Shown one piece after another: positions 51,324 to 61,100 of a stretch of DNA of 64,000 nucleotides; the first letter of the stretch is position 1; every line of letters begins with the position of its first letter. This stretch comes from Amycolatopsis rubida (GTDB lineage Bacteria > Actinomycetota > Actinomycetes > Mycobacteriales > Pseudonocardiaceae): positions 62,001 through 126,000 of the forward strand of contig NZ_FOWC01000008.1 of NCBI RefSeq assembly GCF_900115345.1, in the 5' to 3' direction. The notes under the pieces are model-generated. The model worked only from the letters and a program-made list of their open reading frames with translations, ran no database searches and was not told the origin of the DNA. Position numbers and translations under genes: made by a program.

Positions 51324-51926
51324 GTGCGGGTGCTCGGGGTCGACCCCGGTCTGACCAGGTGCGGCCTCGGCGTGGTCGACGGCGGCAAGGGCCGGTCGGT
51401 GCGCCCGGTCGCGGTCGGGGTCGTGCGCACGCCCGCCGACCAGGATCTCGCGCGGCGGCTGCTCGGCATCGCCGACGAGGTGGAGCGCTGGCTCGACCGG
51501 TACCGGCCCGAAGCGGTGGCCGTCGAACGGGTGTTCGCGCAGCACAACGTCCGCACCGCGATGGGCACCGCGCAGGCGGGCGGGGTCGTGGCGTTGTCGG
51601 CGGCGCGGCGCGGGCTGCCGGTCGTCTTCCACACGCCCAGCGAGGTCAAGGCCGCCGTCACCGGGTCCGGCCGCGCGGACAAGGCGCAGGTCACCACCAT
51701 GGTGATGCGGCTGCTCGGGCTTGAGGTCAAACCGCATCCGGCGGACGCGGCCGACGCGCTCGCGCTCGCCATCTGCCACCTCTGGCGCGAGCCGATGCGG
51801 GTCCGCCTCGCCGAGGCCGAGGCCCGCGCGGCCGAACTGGTCCGCGCCCACAAGGCCCGGCTCGCGGCCGCGGCCAAGGCGGCCGGAACCACCACGAAGC
51901 AGGACGAAACAGGAGCACGACGATGA
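51324..51926 (+). CDS. ruvC: Crossover junction endodeoxyribonuclease RuvC
   Basis: A 200-residue Holliday-junction resolvase that cuts four-way DNA junctions moved by RuvAB. The catalytic acids are in [13 protein letters not shown] (Asp-7), [10 protein letters not shown] (Glu) and [15 protein letters not shown] (paired Asp). An Ala/Lys-rich tail of about 25 residues extends the usual length. The GTG start lies 20 bp after an SOS box. Overlaps ruvA by 4 bp (ATGA). Confidence 0.97.
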   Translation: MRVLGVDPGLTRCGLGVVDGGKGRSVRPVAVGVVRTPADQDLARRLLGIADEVERWLDRYRPEAVAVERVFAQHNVRTAMGTAQAGGVVALSAARRGLPVVFHTPSEVKAAVTGSGRADKAQVTTMVMRLLGLEVKPHPADAADALALAICHLWREPMRVRLAEAEARAAELVRAHKARLAAAAKAAGTTTKQDETGARR

Positions 51927-52519
51927 TCTCCTCGGTACGCGGCGAAGTGCTGTCCGTCGGGCTCGACCACGTGGTGGTCGAGGTCGGCGGCGTCGGCCTC
52001 GCCGTGCAGGCCACCCCGGCGACGCTGGCCACGCTGCGCCGCGGCGAGCAGACGCGGCTGCACACCGCGCTGGTCGTGCGCGAGGACTCGCTGACCCTCT
52101 TCGGATTCGCCGAGGAGGACGCGCGCGAGCTGTTCGGCCTGCTCCAGACGGTGTCCGGGATCGGGCCGCGGCTCGCGCTGGCGACGCTGGCCGTGCTGGA
52201 GCCGGACAAGCTGCGCGCGGCGCTCGTCGAAGGCAACATCACCGTGCTCACCCAGGTCCCCGGCATCGGCCGCAAGGGAGCCGAGCGGCTCAGCCTCGAA
52301 CTGCGGGACAAGGTCACCGCGCTCGGCGGCCCCGCCGACGCCCCCGTGGTGACCGCGCCCGGCGCGCTGCGCGGCGAGGTGGTCGAAGCGCTGGCCGGAC
52401 TGGGCTTCCCGGCCAAACAAGCCGAGCAGGCGGTGGACAAGGTGCTGTCCGAAGGCGACGGGCACACCACGGCGTCGGTGCTGCGCGCGGCGCTGGCCGC
52501 GCTGGGCCGCAAGCGGTAG
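51923..52519 (+). CDS. ruvA: Holliday junction branch migration protein RuvA
   Basis: A 198-residue junction-binding subunit. The N-terminal OB domain ([28 protein letters not shown]), the paired helix-hairpin-helix motifs ([20 protein letters not shown] and [22 protein letters not shown]) and the C-terminal RuvB-contact domain ([20 protein letters not shown]) are all visible. Translationally coupled to ruvC. Confidence 0.97.
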   Translation: MISSVRGEVLSVGLDHVVVEVGGVGLAVQATPATLATLRRGEQTRLHTALVVREDSLTLFGFAEEDARELFGLLQTVSGIGPRLALATLAVLEPDKLRAALVEGNITVLTQVPGIGRKGAERLSLELRDKVTALGGPADAPVVTAPGALRGEVVEALAGLGFPAKQAEQAVDKVLSEGDGHTTASVLRAALAALGRKR

Positions 52520-52525
52520 CCGCCG

Positions 52526-53614
52526 ATGAACCACGAAGTGACCGAGTTCGGCCCCGGCGGCGCCGAGGCGGACGACGAAACCCTCTCCGCGCTCGCGCAG
52601 ACCGGCGAACGCGACCTGGAAACCTCGCTCCGGCCCCGGAAACTGGACGAGTTCGTCGGCCAGGAACGCGTCCGCGAGCAGCTGGAACTGGTGCTGGAGA
52701 GCGCCCGGCGGCGCGACGTCCCGCCGGACCACGTGCTGCTGTCCGGCCCGCCCGGCCTCGGCAAGACGAGCATGGCGATGATCGTCGCCGCCGAACTGGG
52801 CGCGGCCATCCGGATCACCTCCGGGCCCGCCCTGGAACGCGCGGGCGACCTCGCCGCGATGCTGTCCAACCTCGCGCCCGGCGACGTCCTGTTCATCGAC
52901 GAGATCCACCGCATCGCCCGGCCCGCCGAGGAAATGCTGTACCTCGCGATGGAGGACTTCCGGGTCGACGTCGTCGTCGGCAAGGGGCCGGGGGCGACCA
53001 GCATCCCGCTGGAGATCGCGCCGTTCACGCTGGTCGGGGCCACCACCCGGTCCGGATCGCTGACCGGGCCGCTGCGCGACCGGTTCGGCTTCACCGGCCA
53101 GATGGAGTTCTACTCCGCGGCCGAGCTGGAGCTGGTCGTCCGCCGCGCCGCGACCATCCTCGGCATCGAGATCGACCGCGACGGCTGCGCCGAGATCGCC
53201 GGCCGTTCGCGCGGCACCCCGCGCATCGCCAACCGGCTGCTGCGCCGGGTCCGCGACTACGCCGAGGTGCGCGCCGACGGCAAGGTGACCCTGGAGGTCG
53301 CGCAGGCCGCACTGAAGGTCTACGACGTCGACGAGCTGGGGCTGGACCGGCTGGACCGGGCCGTGCTCGGCGCGCTGACCCGCTCGTTCGGCGGGGGACC
53401 GGTGGGCATTTCGACGCTCGCGGTCGCCGTCGGCGAGGAGGCAGGCACCGTCGAGGAGGTGTGCGAGCCCTACCTGGTCCGGGCCGGTATGCTCGCCCGC
53501 ACTCCGCGCGGCCGGGTCGCGACCGCGGCCGCGTGGCACCACCTCGGACTCGTGCCGCCGCCGGAAGCGGGACGCCCCGAGGCGGGCGGTCCGACGCTGT
53601 TCGACCAGGCCTGA
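52526..53614 (+). CDS. ruvB: Holliday junction DNA helicase RuvB
   Basis: A 362-residue AAA+ motor. The conserved entry [19 protein letters not shown] leads to Walker [14 protein letters not shown], Walker [12 protein letters not shown], sensor [18 protein letters not shown] with the arginine finger region, and the C-terminal winged helix ([24 protein letters not shown]). Six bp after ruvA, in the SOS-controlled operon. Confidence 0.97.
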   Translation: MNHEVTEFGPGGAEADDETLSALAQTGERDLETSLRPRKLDEFVGQERVREQLELVLESARRRDVPPDHVLLSGPPGLGKTSMAMIVAAELGAAIRITSGPALERAGDLAAMLSNLAPGDVLFIDEIHRIARPAEEMLYLAMEDFRVDVVVGKGPGATSIPLEIAPFTLVGATTRSGSLTGPLRDRFGFTGQMEFYSAAELELVVRRAATILGIEIDRDGCAEIAGRSRGTPRIANRLLRRVRDYAEVRADGKVTLEVAQAALKVYDVDELGLDRLDRAVLGALTRSFGGGPVGISTLAVAVGEEAGTVEEVCEPYLVRAGMLARTPRGRVATAAAWHHLGLVPPPEAGRPEAGGPTLFDQA

Positions 53615-53732
53615 CAAGGACCGACAGCGGCCCGGGTGGTGGCGTTTCCGCCGGTACCTGGCACACTCGAACACAGCACATCCGTCGAAACCGGACGCGG
53701 GCAGCCGAGAAAGGCGTCCGTCGAGGAGAGTC

Positions 53733-54161
53733 ATGAACCAGTTACTGCTGCCGTTGCTGCTGCTGCTCGTAGTGGCCGTGCCGCTCGTCATGGGCACCCG
53801 CAAGCAGAAGAAGCAGCAGGCGGCTCAGCAGGAGATGCAGAACAGCATTTCCGCTGGCGACCGCGTGATGACCACGTCGGGCATGTACGGCACGGTCGCC
53901 GACACCAGCAGCGAGACCACGATCGACATCGAGATCGCGCCGGGCGTCGTCACCACCTGGCTGCGGCTCGCGGTGCGCGAGAAGGTCGAGCCTGCCGTCG
54001 AGACCGAGGAGAACGAGGACTCGGCCGGGACCGAGGTCGCGGGCATCGAGTCGGCCCCGGCCGCCTCGTCGGAAGCGCCTGCCCAGGAGTCGATCTCCGC
54101 CGAGGAGAAGCAGACCTCCGGTGCGCAGGTGGCGCCCCCGCTCGAGCACGGGAAGAAGTAG
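53733..54161 (+). CDS. yajC: Preprotein translocase subunit YajC
   Basis: A 142-residue single-span membrane protein that joins SecDF at the Sec channel. An N-terminal helix (about 2-20, NQLLLPLLLLLVVAVPLVMG) precedes the family core RKQKKQQAAQQEMQNSISAGDRVMTTSGMYGTVAD. The acidic Glu/Ala-rich C-terminal 55 residues are longer than in E. coli and low in complexity. It is followed by a hairpin and then secD. Confidence 0.92.
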   Translation: MNQLLLPLLLLLVVAVPLVMGTRKQKKQQAAQQEMQNSISAGDRVMTTSGMYGTVADTSSETTIDIEIAPGVVTTWLRLAVREKVEPAVETEENEDSAGTEVAGIESAPAASSEAPAQESISAEEKQTSGAQVAPPLEHGKK

Positions 54162-54229
54162 CCTCCGCGCTTCACCGGGCAGTGATCCGCCCACAGCCTA
54201 CGAAAGTCGGTACGGGCGAACGCCGGGCT

Positions 54230-54263
54230 CACGCAGCACCGAGTACTGTCTCGGTGCTGCGTG
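54230..54263 (+). terminator. Hairpin between yajC and secD
   Basis: CACGCAGCACCGAG and its exact complement enclose TACTGT. There is no T-run. It could end part of the yajC transcript or act as a processing or attenuation site ahead of secD, which begins 117 bp later. Confidence 0.6.
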
Positions 54264-54379
54264 CGTGTCCGCCGTCATAGTTCACGCCCAGCCGCGTCCG
54301 GGGGACCCCCTTCCGGCTCGCGCACCCGAACCACTTGGGGTCCATCCAGTCCGTGCCAGTTCGAGGAGACCGAAGCACC

Positions 54380-56089
54380 GTGGCACCATCGGCCGGGCAT
54401 CTCCGCCCGGGACGCTATCTCGCCTTCTTCGCCCTGATCGTGGTCGTGCTGTACGCCTTGGTGTTCTTCACCGGCGGCGGCAAAGCGACGCCGAAGCTCG
54501 GCATCGACCTCCAGGGCGGCACCCGGGTCACGCTCACCGCGCGCACGCCCGACGGCGGCCAGCCCACCCGCGACTCGCTGAACCAGGCGCGCCAGATCAT
54601 CGAGACCCGCGTCAACGGGATCGGCGTCGGCGGCACCGAGGTGGTGCTCGACGGCAACAACATCGTGATCACCGTGCCGGGCGAGCAGGGCGACGAGGCG
54701 AAGAACCTGGGCCGGACCGCCAAGCTCGGGATCCGCGAGGTGATCACCTCGGTCCCGAACACCCCGGCCGCGCCGCCCGCCTCGGGAGCCCCGAGCGCCC
54801 CGGCGACCGCGCCGGGCAAGCCCGCCGGCGGCGGGGGAGCGGAAGGCGCCCCGGCGCAGCAGCCGCCGAGTTCGGCCCCGCCGGCCCCGGGCGCGAGCAA
54901 CGGCCAGGACGCGGGCAAGAACCCGATCGAGGAAGCCCGTGCCGTGCGCCAGGCTCCCGCGCTGATGCCGAAGGACCCGAAGAACCAGCAGGAGGCCGCC
55001 GCCGCGCAGGCCGCGCAGCAGAAGGCGCTCGCCGCGCTCGCCTGCGCGCCGAACGCCGCGGACCCGCTGGAGGGCAACGACCTGCCGAACCAGCCGCTGG
55101 TCACCTGCGGCGACAAGGACGCCACCAAGTACGTGCTCGGCCCGGAGATCATCCCCGGCACCGAGATCGCCAACGCCAACTCCGGCTACGACCAGCAGCG
55201 CGGCCAGTGGATCGTCGACCTGGGCTTCAAGAGCGCGGGCGGCAAGACCTGGGGCGACTTCACGTCGGCCAACATCGGCAAGCAGGCGGCGTTCGTGCTC
55301 GACACGGACGTGGTGTCCGCGCCGACCGTGCAGAACGCCATCCTCGGCGGCAACACGCAGATCACCGGCAAGTTCACCCAGACCGACGCGAAGAACCTGG
55401 CGGACATCCTCAAGTACGGTTCGCTGCCGCTGTCGTTCGACTCGTCCGACGCCACCACGGTCTCCGCGACGCTCGGTTACGCCTCGCTGCAGGCGGGCCT
55501 GATCGCCGGCGCCATCGGCCTCGCGGTCGTGTTCATCTACTGCCTGTTCTACTACCGGCTGCTCGGCATCCTCACGATCTGGTCGCTGGTGCTGTCCGGT
55601 CTGCTCGTCTACGCGGTGCTGGTGCTGCTCGGCCGCTGGATCGGGTACACGCTCGACCTCGCGGGCGTCGCCGGCCTGATCATCGCGATCGGCATCACCG
55701 CGGACTCGTTCGTCATCTACTTCGAACGGCTGAAGGACGAGATCCGCGAGGGCCGGACGTTCCGGTCCGCGGTGCCGCGCGGCTGGTCGAGGGCGCGGCG
55801 CACGATTCTGGCCTCGGACGCGGTCAGCTTCCTCGCCGCCGCGATCCTGTACATCATCGCGGTCGGCGACGTGCAGGGCTTCGCGTTCACCCTCGGCATG
55901 TCGACGGTGCTCGACCTGGTGGTCGTCTACCTGGTCACGCATCCGCTCGTGGCGATGGTGTCGACCTCGAAGTCGAAGTTCCTGTCCAACCCCCGGAATC
56001 TCGGCCTCGGCGCCGTCCAGAAGCTCGGCTCGCAGCGCAAGTCCACGCGCCCCGCTCCCGGCCGTCGCGCGAACGTGAAGGAGGCCTGA
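54380..56089 (+). CDS. secD: Protein translocase subunit SecD
   Basis: A 569-residue RND-type membrane protein that uses the proton gradient to pull exported proteins across the membrane. The first helix (about 12-30) leads to KLGIDLQGGTRVTL, a large external P1 region, and the five-helix RND core with SATLGYASLQAGLIAGAIGLAVVF and ITADSFVIYFERLKDEIREG. The external domain carries an Ala/Pro/Gly-rich low-complexity insert (about 130-185). The GTG at 54380 has GAGGAGA upstream and is preferred over an in-frame start 15 codons earlier. Confidence 0.95.
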   Translation: MAPSAGHLRPGRYLAFFALIVVVLYALVFFTGGGKATPKLGIDLQGGTRVTLTARTPDGGQPTRDSLNQARQIIETRVNGIGVGGTEVVLDGNNIVITVPGEQGDEAKNLGRTAKLGIREVITSVPNTPAAPPASGAPSAPATAPGKPAGGGGAEGAPAQQPPSSAPPAPGASNGQDAGKNPIEEARAVRQAPALMPKDPKNQQEAAAAQAAQQKALAALACAPNAADPLEGNDLPNQPLVTCGDKDATKYVLGPEIIPGTEIANANSGYDQQRGQWIVDLGFKSAGGKTWGDFTSANIGKQAAFVLDTDVVSAPTVQNAILGGNTQITGKFTQTDAKNLADILKYGSLPLSFDSSDATTVSATLGYASLQAGLIAGAIGLAVVFIYCLFYYRLLGILTIWSLVLSGLLVYAVLVLLGRWIGYTLDLAGVAGLIIAIGITADSFVIYFERLKDEIREGRTFRSAVPRGWSRARRTILASDAVSFLAAAILYIIAVGDVQGFAFTLGMSTVLDLVVVYLVTHPLVAMVSTSKSKFLSNPRNLGLGAVQKLGSQRKSTRPAPGRRANVKEA

Positions 56090-56090
56090 C

Positions 56091-57326
56091 GTGAGCGACG
56101 AAACCGCAGGCGTCGCGTCGGACAGCCCCGACGGCTCGAACGGCCAGGGCAGCACGGCGGCCAAGCCCGGCAAGAAGGAAAGCTTCTTCCACCGGCTCTA
56201 CGTCGGCACCGGCGCGGTCGACATCGTCGGCTCGCGCAAGCGCTGGTACCTGTTCTTCGCGCTGCTGCTGCTGGTGTGCATCGGCTCGATGATCTTCCGC
56301 GGCTTCAACGTCGGCATCGAGTTCGAGGGCGGCACCCAGATCCAGCTGCCCGCGCACGGTTCGCACGGCCAGATCGCCCAGGACCAGGTGATCAAGTCGT
56401 TCAACACCGCGCTCGGCGAGGCCCCGGCCGAGACCCAGACGGTCGGCACCGGCAACGCGGCGACCATCCAGACCCGGTCGGAGGCCCTCACCGCCGACCA
56501 GGTCGCGAAGGTCAAGAAGCAGATCTTCGAGGACCTGGGCCCGATCGGCGCCAACGGCACGTCGAGCGAGCAGGCGATCAGCGACAGCGCGGTGAGCGCG
56601 TCGTGGGGCAACGAGATCTCGCGGCAGGCCCTGATCGCGCTCGGCGTGTTCCTGGTCGCTGTCGTGATCTTCCTGGCGATCTACTTCGACACCAGGATGG
56701 CGTTCGCGGCGCTCATCTCGCTGCTGCACGACATCGTGGTCACCGCGGGCGTGTACTCGCTCGTGGGCTTCGAGGTCACGCCCGCGACGGTGATCGGCCT
56801 GCTGACGATTCTCGGGTTCTCGCTGTACGACACCGTGGTGGTCTTCGACAAGGTCCGGGAGAACACCCGCGGCCTGCTCGGCCTGTCGCGGCGGACGTAC
56901 GCCGAAGCGGCGAACCTGGCGCTGAACCAGACCCTGATGCGGTCGTTCAACACCGCCTTCATCGCGCTGCTGCCGATCCTGGGCCTGCTGATCGTCGGCT
57001 ACATCCTGCTCGGCTCGGGCACGCTGCAGGACCTGGCGCTGGTGCAGCTCACCGGTACCCTGGTCGGCGTCCTGTCGTCGGTCGCGCTGGCGACGCCGCT
57101 GCTGGTCGACTTCAAGATGCGCGACCCGCAGTACCGGCAGCAGGCCGACCGCGTCGCCGCCCGCCGGGCGAAGGCCGCGAAGCGCGAAGCCTCGGAGGAC
57201 GACTTCGACGCGGGCGACGAGGACCAGCTGGCCGCCGAACTCCGCAAGGAAAAGGCGATGGCCGCCGCGGCCGGAGTCCCGGCGCGGCACCCGAAGCAGC
57301 GTCCGTCGGGGAAGAAGAAGCGCTGA
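56091..57326 (+). CDS. secF: Protein translocase subunit SecF
   Basis: A 411-residue partner of SecD. A Ser/Gly/Lys-rich cytoplasmic start (1-30) precedes the first helix, then FRGFNVGIEFEGGTQIQLP and the RND core with LGFSLYDTVVVFDKVRENT and MRSFNTAFIALLPILGLL. A charged tail of about 70 residues (AARRAKAAKREASEDDFDAGDEDQ) follows the last helix. The GTG start is directly after the secD stop. Confidence 0.95.
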   Translation: MSDETAGVASDSPDGSNGQGSTAAKPGKKESFFHRLYVGTGAVDIVGSRKRWYLFFALLLLVCIGSMIFRGFNVGIEFEGGTQIQLPAHGSHGQIAQDQVIKSFNTALGEAPAETQTVGTGNAATIQTRSEALTADQVAKVKKQIFEDLGPIGANGTSSEQAISDSAVSASWGNEISRQALIALGVFLVAVVIFLAIYFDTRMAFAALISLLHDIVVTAGVYSLVGFEVTPATVIGLLTILGFSLYDTVVVFDKVRENTRGLLGLSRRTYAEAANLALNQTLMRSFNTAFIALLPILGLLIVGYILLGSGTLQDLALVQLTGTLVGVLSSVALATPLLVDFKMRDPQYRQQADRVAARRAKAAKREASEDDFDAGDEDQLAAELRKEKAMAAAAGVPARHPKQRPSGKKKR

Positions 57327-57331
57327 CCCCG

Positions 57332-57850
57332 ATGAAGCTCGACGAGGCACTGGACCTGATCGCCGAGGTGCCGGATTTCCCGGAACCGGGCGTCCTGTTC
57401 CGCGATCTCAGCCCGCTGTTCGCCGACGGCCCCGGCTTCGCCGCCGTCGCCGACGCCCTGGCCGACACCCTCGACCCGGCCGCCGACCTGGTGGCCGGAG
57501 TCGAGGCCCGCGGCTTTCTCCTGGCCGCGGCGGTCGGCTACTCCCGAGGCATGGGCGTGGTGCTGGTCCGGAAACCCGGCAAGCTCCCGTCCGTGGCGGG
57601 CCGGGTGGACTACTCCCTGGAGTACGGCACCGCGAGCGTCGAACTGCCCGCAGGCGTCGTAAAACCAGGCCAGCGAATCGCCGTCATGGACGATGTCCTC
57701 GCCACCGGCGGCACCGTCGCCGCCACCGCGAAACTCCTGGAAGACGCAGGCGCGACAGTCACCGGCGTGTCGGTAGCGCTGGAACTGGCCGCCCTCAACG
57801 GCCGCGCCGCCTTGGGCGCCCGCACCGTACACACCCTCCGCACCGTCTGA
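57332..57850 (+). CDS. apt: Adenine phosphoribosyltransferase
   Basis: A 172-residue purine salvage enzyme converting adenine and PRPP to AMP. FPEPGVLFRDLSPLFAD is the substrate-side start, GVEARGFLLAAAVGYSRGMGVVLVRKPGKLP the flexible-loop region, and RIAVMDDVLATGGTVAATAKLL the PRPP-binding signature. Five bp after secF and just upstream of rel, the usual actinobacterial order. Confidence 0.95.
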   Translation: MKLDEALDLIAEVPDFPEPGVLFRDLSPLFADGPGFAAVADALADTLDPAADLVAGVEARGFLLAAAVGYSRGMGVVLVRKPGKLPSVAGRVDYSLEYGTASVELPAGVVKPGQRIAVMDDVLATGGTVAATAKLLEDAGATVTGVSVALELAALNGRAALGARTVHTLRTV

Positions 57851-58259
57851 CCTCACGCCTCACGCCCGCCGCCGGCACCCCGTGGCCTTCGCCGAACGCC
57901 CCCCAGTGCCACATTGGGGCACTAGCCCCGCCGTCCGCGAGACCGTAAACCCACCACAGCTGCACCCAGCCGCACCAGCGCACCAACGATCCAGGCACCC
58001 AGCCCCTCCCGCACACCCCGATACGAAGCCTCCCTGCGGTTCGGGGGTGCTTGTCAAGGCATCTTTCCCGCCTTGACAAGCACCCCCGAACCGTCAGCAC
58101 ACTCAGGGCTTCGGGGTGCCCCACGCAACCCCCACAAGCAATGTCGCCCCCAGGCGACGAGCCGACCGCGACCCCCCGCAACGGCACGTCACCACCCCGC
58201 CAAAAGACCAACCGGTTACCCTGAAGGTTCGAGGCCGCACGAAGCAGCTGGAGGTGCGG
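57851..58259. other. apt-rel intergenic region
   Basis: Apart from the long stem at 58037-58093, the stretch holds the presumed rel promoter; TTACCCT at 58215-58221 could be a -10. No gene is supported, although the rel frame is open upstream of the chosen start. Confidence 0.45.
58037..58093. terminator. 24-bp perfect stem between apt and rel
   Basis: The arms at 58037-58060 and 58070-58093 are exact complements (starting CGGTTCGGGGGTGCTTGTCAA) with loop ATCTTTCCC. This is one of the longest stems in the window and likely separates the secDF-apt transcript from rel. Confidence 0.8.
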
Positions 58260-60620
58260 GTGAGCCAAGAGCTCGACGCCAACGTCCCCGCCAAAGGCGG
58301 TGCGACTCCCGCCAAGAACGGGGCCGCCGCCGCGGACGCCGGGACCCGGCCCAACGGAGCCGCGCCGAACCCCTCCGCGACCCGCCGCGTCCGCGCCCGC
58401 CTGGCCCGGCGGATCACCGCCCAGCGCGCCGCCCCGGTCAAACAGGTCCTCGAACCGCTGGCGGTCATCCACCGCGAACTGCACCCCAACTCCGACCTTG
58501 CCCAGCTGCAACGCGCCTACGACGTCGCCGAAGAGCTCCACCGCGAGCAGCGCCGCAAATCCGGCGACCCGTACATCACCCACCCCCTCGCGGTAGCCAC
58601 GATCCTCGCCGAACTGGGCATGGACACCACTACCCTCGTCGCGGCGCTCCTGCACGACACCGTCGAGGACACCGGCTATTCGCTGGAGCAGCTGAACGCC
58701 GATTTCGGCGACAAGGTGGGCGAGCTGGTCGACGGCGTCACGAAGCTGGACAAGGTCAAGCTCGGCACGTCGGCCGAGGCGGAGACCATCCGCAAAATGG
58801 TGATCGCGATGGCGAAGGACCCGCGTGTCCTGGTCATCAAGCTCGCCGACCGGCTGCACAACATGCGCACGATGCGCTTCCTGCCGCCGGAGAAGCAGGC
58901 CCGCAAGGCGCGCGAGACGCTGGAGGTGCTCGCCCCGCTGGCGCACCGGCTCGGCATGGCCACGGTGAAGTGGGAGCTGGAAGACCTCGCGTTCGCGATC
59001 CTGCAGCCGAAGAAGTACGACGAGATCGTGCGGCTGGTCGCCGACCGCGCGCCCTCGCGCGACACCTACCTGCGCAAGGTGATCGCGGACCTGACGAACA
59101 ACCTGGTGTCGTCGCGGATCACCGCGAAGGTCGAGGGACGGCCGAAGCACTACTACTCGATCCACCAGAAGATGATCGTCCGCGGCCGCGACCTCGACGA
59201 CATCCACGACCTGGTCGGCGTGCGGATCCTGGTCGAGGACGTGCGCGACTGCTACGCCGCGATGGGCGTGGTGCACGCGCTGTGGCAGCCGGTTCCCGGG
59301 CGGTTCAAGGACTACATCGCGCAGCCGCGGTTCGGCGTGTACCAGTCGCTGCACACCACGGTGATCGGGCCGGACGGCAAGCCGCTTGAGGTGCAGATCC
59401 GCACCTACGACATGCACCGCACCGCCGAGTACGGCATCGCCGCGCACTGGCGGTACAAGGAAACCAAGGGCACGCACGCCAGCAACAACGCGATGGAGCT
59501 GGACGAGATCGCGTGGATGCGGCAGCTGCTCGACTGGCAGCGCGAGGCCGCGGACCCGGGCGACTTCCTCGAATCTCTGCGCTACGAACTGGCCGCGCGC
59601 GAGATCTTCGTGTTCACGCCGAAGGGCGACGTGATCACGCTGCCCGCGGATTCGACGCCGGTGGACTTCGCGTACGCGGTGCACACCGAGGTCGGCCACC
59701 GCTGCATCGGCGCCCGGGTGAACGGCAGGCTGGTCGCGCTCGAACGGAAGCTCGAAAACGGCGAGGTCGTCGAGATCTTCACGTCCAAGGCGGAGAGCGC
59801 CGGGCCGAGCCGCGACTGGCTGCAGTTCGCCGGTTCGCCGAAGGCGCGCGCGAAGATCCGGCAGTGGTTCGCGAAGGAGCGCCGCGACGAGGCGATCGAC
59901 GCGGGCAAGGAAGCGATCACCAAGGAGATCCGCAAGGTCGGGCTGCCGATCCAGCGGCTCGTGTCGGCGGAGTCGATGGGCTCGGTCGCCACCGAACTGC
60001 GGCATGGCGACATCTCGTCGCTGTACGCGGCCGTCGGCGAGGGCCACACCAGCGCGAAGCACGTGGTGCAGCGGCTGGTCGCGCTGCTCGGCGGGGTCGA
60101 AGAGGCCGAGGAGGAGCTGGCCGAACGGGCCACACCGTCCACGGTCACACGCCGCCGCGGCTCGAACGACGTCGGCGTCATCGTGAAGGGCGCGAGCGAC
60201 GTCTGGGCGAAGCTGGCGCGCTGCTGCACGCCGGTGCCGGGCGACGAGATCCTCGGCTTCGTGACGCGCGGCGGCGGCGTGAGCGTGCACCGGACCGACT
60301 GCACGAACGCCGACGACCTGCGGACTCAGCCGGAGCGGCTGGTCGAGGTGGAGTGGGCGCCGTCGTCGTCCTCGGTGTTCCTGGTGGCGATCCAGGTCGA
60401 GGCCCTCGACCGGCACCGGCTGCTGTCGGACGTCACGAAGGTGCTGGCGGACGAGAAGGTGAACATCCTGTCGGCCTCGGTGACGACGTCGCGGGACCGG
60501 GTGGCGGTGAGCCGGTTCTCGTTCGAGATGGGCGATCCGAAGCACCTCGGGCACGTGCTGAAGGTCGTGCGCGGGGTCGAGGGCGTGTACGACGTGTACC
60601 GGGTGACGTCGGCGTCATAG
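58260..60620 (+). CDS. rel: Bifunctional (p)ppGpp synthetase/hydrolase (Rel/RSH)
   Basis: A 786-residue stringent-response enzyme that makes and degrades (p)ppGpp. After an Ala/Pro-rich N-terminus (about 1-55) the hydrolase HD domain has [21 protein letters not shown] and [12 protein letters not shown] (His-Asp pair), with [14 protein letters not shown]. The synthetase domain shows [21 protein letters not shown] and [24 protein letters not shown]. Then come TGS ([15 protein letters not shown]), the zinc-finger Cys pair ([11 protein letters not shown]) and the ACT domain. The GTG start at 58260 is chosen because GGAGG lies five bases before it. Confidence 0.96.
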   Translation: MSQELDANVPAKGGATPAKNGAAAADAGTRPNGAAPNPSATRRVRARLARRITAQRAAPVKQVLEPLAVIHRELHPNSDLAQLQRAYDVAEELHREQRRKSGDPYITHPLAVATILAELGMDTTTLVAALLHDTVEDTGYSLEQLNADFGDKVGELVDGVTKLDKVKLGTSAEAETIRKMVIAMAKDPRVLVIKLADRLHNMRTMRFLPPEKQARKARETLEVLAPLAHRLGMATVKWELEDLAFAILQPKKYDEIVRLVADRAPSRDTYLRKVIADLTNNLVSSRITAKVEGRPKHYYSIHQKMIVRGRDLDDIHDLVGVRILVEDVRDCYAAMGVVHALWQPVPGRFKDYIAQPRFGVYQSLHTTVIGPDGKPLEVQIRTYDMHRTAEYGIAAHWRYKETKGTHASNNAMELDEIAWMRQLLDWQREAADPGDFLESLRYELAAREIFVFTPKGDVITLPADSTPVDFAYAVHTEVGHRCIGARVNGRLVALERKLENGEVVEIFTSKAESAGPSRDWLQFAGSPKARAKIRQWFAKERRDEAIDAGKEAITKEIRKVGLPIQRLVSAESMGSVATELRHGDISSLYAAVGEGHTSAKHVVQRLVALLGGVEEAEEELAERATPSTVTRRRGSNDVGVIVKGASDVWAKLARCCTPVPGDEILGFVTRGGGVSVHRTDCTNADDLRTQPERLVEVEWAPSSSSVFLVAIQVEALDRHRLLSDVTKVLADEKVNILSASVTTSRDRVAVSRFSFEMGDPKHLGHVLKVVRGVEGVYDVYRVTSAS

Positions 60621-61100
60621 CTGCTCCGGCGGTCGGCTTCGGTGTCCGCCGGACGCGGCGCCGCCGGTGTACTCGCTGAGGCCGGAGACCAGTCCGGCGC
60701 GTTCTCGAATCGGCGATCTTCTCGCCGATTTCCGGGGTCCGGGTCGTCGGTGCTGTCGCAGGACACGAATGTGCCGACCAGCGGCAGCCCGATCCGGTCC
60801 ATGGCGAGGTGCGCCGGGTGGTCTAGGTACTTCTCGTAGCGGTCCTCGGGCGCGGTAGTCGAATTCTCCGCCGGACTCAGGGCCGACGACGCGTGCCCTG
60901 ACGGACGGGACGGCAGTGAGGTGCTCGCTCATTCGCGCGAGACTGGCTGCCGCGCCGCCCGGTTGCTGCGCGGCGTTGATCGGCCCGCTGAGCAGTCCCC
61001 GGTGGCGGCGATCTGGGCGGTCCTGCCTGGACTGTCCACTTCGGACACCGTGAGCCGTCCCACAGCGGGATCGTCGTGCGAGCACATTAGGGTGCTGGGC
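60621..61100. other. 480-bp intergenic region downstream of rel
   Basis: No gene is supported. On the minus strand, frames contain protein-like pieces (EDRYEKYLDHPAHLAMDRIGLPLVGTFVSCDSTDDP) that would require a frameshift to join to an ATG near 60930, so this could be the remains of a small gene. GGCGATCTTCTCGCC near 60711 is a short hairpin. Confidence 0.4.

Noticed and set aside
60621-60930. Minus-strand gene downstream of rel
   Set aside because: Protein-like pieces lie in two frames and one frame runs into the rel 3' end; too little evidence for either a gene or a named pseudogene.
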